This document shows, one piece after another, positions 7,197 through 9,320 of a stretch of 9,320 bases of DNA. Origin of the DNA: Thermus sp. JCM 17653 (lineage in GTDB: Bacteria > Deinococcota > Deinococci > Deinococcales > Thermaceae). The DNA is taken from NCBI GenBank assembly GCA_001311585.1, contig BBBN01000054.1, positions 1-9,320 of the forward strand, in the 5' to 3' direction. The position numbers and the translations under genes are program-made. The stretch's first letter is position 1, and each line of letters begins with the position of its first letter. The notes beneath the pieces are model-generated. The model was not told where the DNA came from and searched no databases. It saw nothing but the letters and a program-made list of their open reading frames with translations.

Positions 7197-8707
7197 TACT
7201 CCCACTCTATCGTGGCCGGGGGCTTGGAGGTGATGTCGTAGACCACGCGGCCCACCTCGGGGACCCTACGGGTGATGCGCCGGGCCGCCTCGTCCAGGAA
7301 CTCCAGGGGAAGCCTCGCCCAGTCGGCGGTCATGAAGTCCTCCGTGGTGACGGCCCTAAGGGCGAGGACGTAGCCGTACTTCCGCTCGTCTCCCGCCACC
7401 CCCACGCTCCTTACCGGCGTGAGGACCGCCAGGGCCTGGGCCACCTTCTCGTAGAGGCCCCACTCCTTAAGGAGGCTTGTGAAGATGTCGTCCGCCCGCC
7501 TCAGGACCTCCAGGCGCTCCTCCGTCACCTCCCCCAGGACGCGCACGGCGAGCCCAGGCCCGGGGAAGGGGTGGCGGAGGCGGATGGTGTCGGGAAGCCC
7601 GAGGAGGAGGGCGAGCTCCCGCACCTCGTCCTTGAAGAGGAGGCGGAAGGGCTCTAAGAGCTCAAACCCCAGGTCCTCGGGGAGGCCGCCCACGTTGTGG
7701 TGGCTTTTAATCTTGGCCGCCCCGTGCCCCCCCGCGGACTCGATCACGTCCGGGTAGAGGGTGCCTTGGGCGAGGAAGCGGAAAGGGCCTTTCTCCCGGG
7801 CCACCTCGGAGAAGGCCGCCACGAACTCCCGCCCGATGACCTTGCGCTTTTCCTCTGGGTCCTCCATGCCCTTTAGGGTCTCTAGGAAGCGCTCCTTGGC
7901 GTCCACCACCAGGAGGTTCACCCCAAGGGCCCTCAAAGCCCCCTCCACCTCCTCTCTCTCCCCCAGGCGCAAAAGCCCGTGGTCCACGAAGACGGCCAGG
8001 TGGTCCACCCCCGCCTTGGCGAGGAGGAGGGCCAGGGTGGAGGAGTCCACCCCTCCGGAGACGGCGAGGAGGACCCGGTCCTTCCCCGCCCGCTCCCGCA
8101 CCTCCTGAAGGAGCTCTTCCAGGACGTGCTCCGGGGTCCAGTCCCGCCTGACCCCGGCGAGCTCCAGGAAGTTCTCCAGGATCTGCATCCCCTTAGGGGT
8201 GTGGGCCACCTCGGGGTGGAACTGGACCCCAAAGGCCCGGCCGTCCGGGGACTCCATGGCGGCCACGGGGTTTTCCTCCGTCTCGGCCGCCACCCGCCAC
8301 CCAGGGGGAAGCTCGGTGACGGCGTCGGCGTGGCTCATCCAGACCTGGACCTCGCCCTCAAGGCCCCGGAAGAGGGGGCCCTCGTGGCGGGTGAGGAGGG
8401 CCTTGCCGTACTCGGCCCTTCCGGCGCGCTCCACCCGCCCCCCGAGCTCCTGGGCGAGGAGCTGCATGCCGTAGCAGATCCCGAGGATGGGGAGGCCTGA
8501 GGAGAAGAGCCTGGGGTCGGGGCGGGGGGCGTCGGGGTCAAAGACGCTTCTCGGCCCCCCCGAGAGGATGAGGGCCTGGGGGCGGTGCTTGAGGATTTCC
8601 TCCAGGGGGGCGTCCCCCGGAAGGATGAGGGAGAAGGCCCGGAGCTCCCGGAGCCTCCTCGCGATGAGCCGCGTGTACTGGGAGCCGAAATCCAGGACCA
8701 GGACCAC
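7196..8707 (-). CDS. guaA: GMP synthase (glutamine-hydrolysing)
   Basis: Converts XMP to GMP using ATP and glutamine, the last step of guanine nucleotide synthesis, as a cytoplasmic dimer. An intact 503-residue protein, full family length. The N-terminal class I glutamine amidotransferase has [12 protein letters not shown], the nucleophile C78 in GICYGMQ, and the triad partners H164 and E166 in FHPEVAHT. The ATP-pyrophosphatase domain has the PP-loop SGGVDSS (217-223). The C-terminal dimerisation domain includes [13 protein letters not shown] and ends KPPATIEWE, the conserved tail that reaches the XMP site. It closely resembles the T. thermophilus enzyme as I recall it. The GTG start lies six bases from a TAGACT box. 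There is no Shine-Dalgarno and no room for a guanine riboswitch. No frameshift is present, unlike much of the window. Confidence 0.98.
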   Translation of the reverse strand: MVLVLDFGSQYTRLIARRLRELRAFSLILPGDAPLEEILKHRPQALILSGGPRSVFDPDAPRPDPRLFSSGLPILGICYGMQLLAQELGGRVERAGRAEYGKALLTRHEGPLFRGLEGEVQVWMSHADAVTELPPGWRVAAETEENPVAAMESPDGRAFGVQFHPEVAHTPKGMQILENFLELAGVRRDWTPEHVLEELLQEVRERAGKDRVLLAVSGGVDSSTLALLLAKAGVDHLAVFVDHGLLRLGEREEVEGALRALGVNLLVVDAKERFLETLKGMEDPEEKRKVIGREFVAAFSEVAREKGPFRFLAQGTLYPDVIESAGGHGAAKIKSHHNVGGLPEDLGFELLEPFRLLFKDEVRELALLLGLPDTIRLRHPFPGPGLAVRVLGEVTEERLEVLRRADDIFTSLLKEWGLYEKVAQALAVLTPVRSVGVAGDERKYGYVLALRAVTTEDFMTADWARLPLEFLDEAARRITRRVPEVGRVVYDITSKPPATIEWE

Positions 8708-8713
8708 GCCAAG

Positions 8714-8719
8714 AGTCTA
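8714..8719 (-). promoter_or_regulatory. -10 element for a leaderless guaA mRNA
   Basis: TAGACT on the minus strand lies six bases before the guaA GTG at 8707, too close for a ribosome site, so the message should start at or within a base of the start codon. The 83-base gap to luxS (8708-8790) otherwise holds nothing I recognise. Confidence 0.45.
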
Positions 8720-8790
8720 CCACCCCTCCAGGTGGAGCCTGGACGGAAGGAGGACTCGGCTTGGGCCCCTCCTTTTGGTGTAATGGAGGC

Positions 8791-9258
8791 ATGGCCGAGG
8801 TGGAGAGCTTCAGCCTGGACCACACCAAGGTAAAAGCCCCCTACGTGCGCCTGGCGGGGAGGAAGGCCCTCGCGGGGGGCGTGGTGGAGAAGTACGATCT
8901 GAGGCTCGCCCAGCCCAACCGGGAGGCCCTGCCCACGGCGAGCCTCCACACCCTGGAGCACCTCCTCGCCGGGTACCTCAGGGACCACCTCCCGGGGGTC
9001 ATAGACCTCTCCCCCATGGGTTGCCGCACGGGGTTTTACCTGGTGGTGGAGGGCCCCGTGGGGGAGGAAAAGGTCCTCGAGGCCTTCGCCCAGGCCTTGA
9101 GGGACGTCCTCGCCCACGAGGGGGAGGTCCCCGGGGCGAGCTTTAAGGAATGCGGCAACTACCGGGATCACGACCTCCTCGGCGCCAAGGCCTGGGCGGA
9201 GAAGGCGCTGAAGGCGGGGCTTAGGGTCCAGGCCACCGTCCCCCTGGAGGCGAGGTGA
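8791..9258 (+). CDS. luxS: S-ribosylhomocysteine lyase (autoinducer-2 synthase)
   Basis: Splits S-ribosylhomocysteine into homocysteine and the AI-2 precursor DPD, in the activated methyl cycle. An intact 155-residue protein, typical of the family. The metal site is H53 and H57 of SLHTLEHLLAGYLR plus C121 of KECGNYRDHDL. E56 is the expected general base and C78 of SPMGCRTGFY the catalytic cysteine, so every key residue is present. The ATG at 8791 is preferred because EVESFSLDHTKV is the normal LuxS N-terminus; the in-frame TTG at 8761 would add ten residues unlike the family. GGAGGC directly before the ATG is too close to act as a standard ribosome site. TGTAAT at 8779-8784 may be a leaderless -10, but weakly. 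Its stop overlaps the next gene. Confidence 0.98.
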   Translation: MAEVESFSLDHTKVKAPYVRLAGRKALAGGVVEKYDLRLAQPNREALPTASLHTLEHLLAGYLRDHLPGVIDLSPMGCRTGFYLVVEGPVGEEKVLEAFAQALRDVLAHEGEVPGASFKECGNYRDHDLLGAKAWAEKALKAGLRVQATVPLEAR

Positions 9259-9320
9259 CCGCCTTCTTCGCCGCCGAGCCCGAGGAGGCCTCCGCCCTCC
9301 GGGAGGCCCTAGGGGCGGGG
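9255..9320 (+). CDS. Probable 5'-methylthioadenosine/S-adenosylhomocysteine nucleosidase, N-terminus only
   Basis: Starts with GTG sharing GTGA with the luxS stop and stays open to the window edge, 22 residues. FFAAEPEEASALREAL resembles the N-terminal strand and the E-x2-LR helix of MTA/SAH nucleosidase (Pfs/MtnN), where xIGAMxEEVxxLR is usual. That enzyme removes adenine from S-adenosylhomocysteine to make the LuxS substrate, so the position directly after luxS fits. With so few residues the assignment leans on context. Another Rossmann-type enzyme is possible. Confidence 0.55.
   Translation, partial: MTAFFAAEPEEASALREALGAG

Noticed and set aside
8761..8763. TTG at 8761 as the luxS start
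   Set aside because: It adds ten residues not found in LuxS proteins. The ATG at 8791 gives the normal N-terminus and length.
8708..8790. Guanine or other riboswitch controlling guaA
   Set aside because: The -10 box is only six bases from the start codon, leaving no leader, and no purine-aptamer pattern is visible in the 83-base gap.
1..9320. Defence island, CRISPR array, prophage or insertion sequence
   Set aside because: No direct-repeat spacing, terminal inverted repeats, transposase, integrase or toxin-antitoxin motifs are visible. The only nuclease-like gene is a lone Uma2 protein.

Overview
The window reads as an ordinary chromosomal segment of a Thermus species. It is very GC-rich with a strong G/C third-position bias. 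Genes are tightly packed with 1-4 base overlaps, and the proteins are rich in Leu, Glu, Arg and Pro. GuaA (503 aa), LuxS and the UvrD/PcrA helicase match, from memory, what T. thermophilus and its relatives carry. No mobile element, CRISPR array, tRNA or rRNA is visible.

Layout. Positions 1-3022 are a minus-strand block read right to left: a shrunken phosphohexomutase homologue, a metallo-beta-lactamase-fold hydrolase overlapping it (ATGA), then after 66 bases the 5' part of a long-chain acyl-CoA ligase that runs off the left edge. Positions 3057-5856 are a plus-strand pair: the UvrD/PcrA helicase, then a 238-aa protein that looks like a divergent shikimate dehydrogenase relative. The two blocks diverge from a 34-bp gap that appears to hold two back-to-back leaderless promoters. 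Positions 5857-5954 are a convergent intergenic spacer with two hairpins. Positions 5955-8707 are a second minus-strand block in the transcription order guaA, Uma2-family nuclease, GYD-domain protein, VOC/glyoxalase-fold protein, joined by TAATG and TAGTG overlaps. From 8791 on the plus strand lie luxS and, by a GTGA overlap, the start of what is probably a 5'-methylthioadenosine/S-adenosylhomocysteine nucleosidase gene. That nucleosidase and LuxS catalyse consecutive steps of S-adenosylhomocysteine recycling.

The striking feature is not a new system but broken reading frames. Six of the ten complete or partial genes with enough sequence to judge are interrupted, by about 16 frameshifts in all. 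Nearly all are single-base losses in short G or C runs. Joining the frames restores each protein with its motifs in place, so I treat them as functional genes with sequence errors, not as decayed pseudogenes. guaA, luxS and the GYD/VOC pair carry none, so the errors are local. Coordinates for the six interrupted genes span the restored gene, and residue numbers refer to the restored protein.

I see no convincing undescribed multi-gene system. The items most worth a second look are the compact phosphohexomutase lacking most of domains III and IV, the divergent leaderless promoter pair, the shikimate-dehydrogenase-like protein behind uvrD, and a Uma2 gene translationally tied to guaA.
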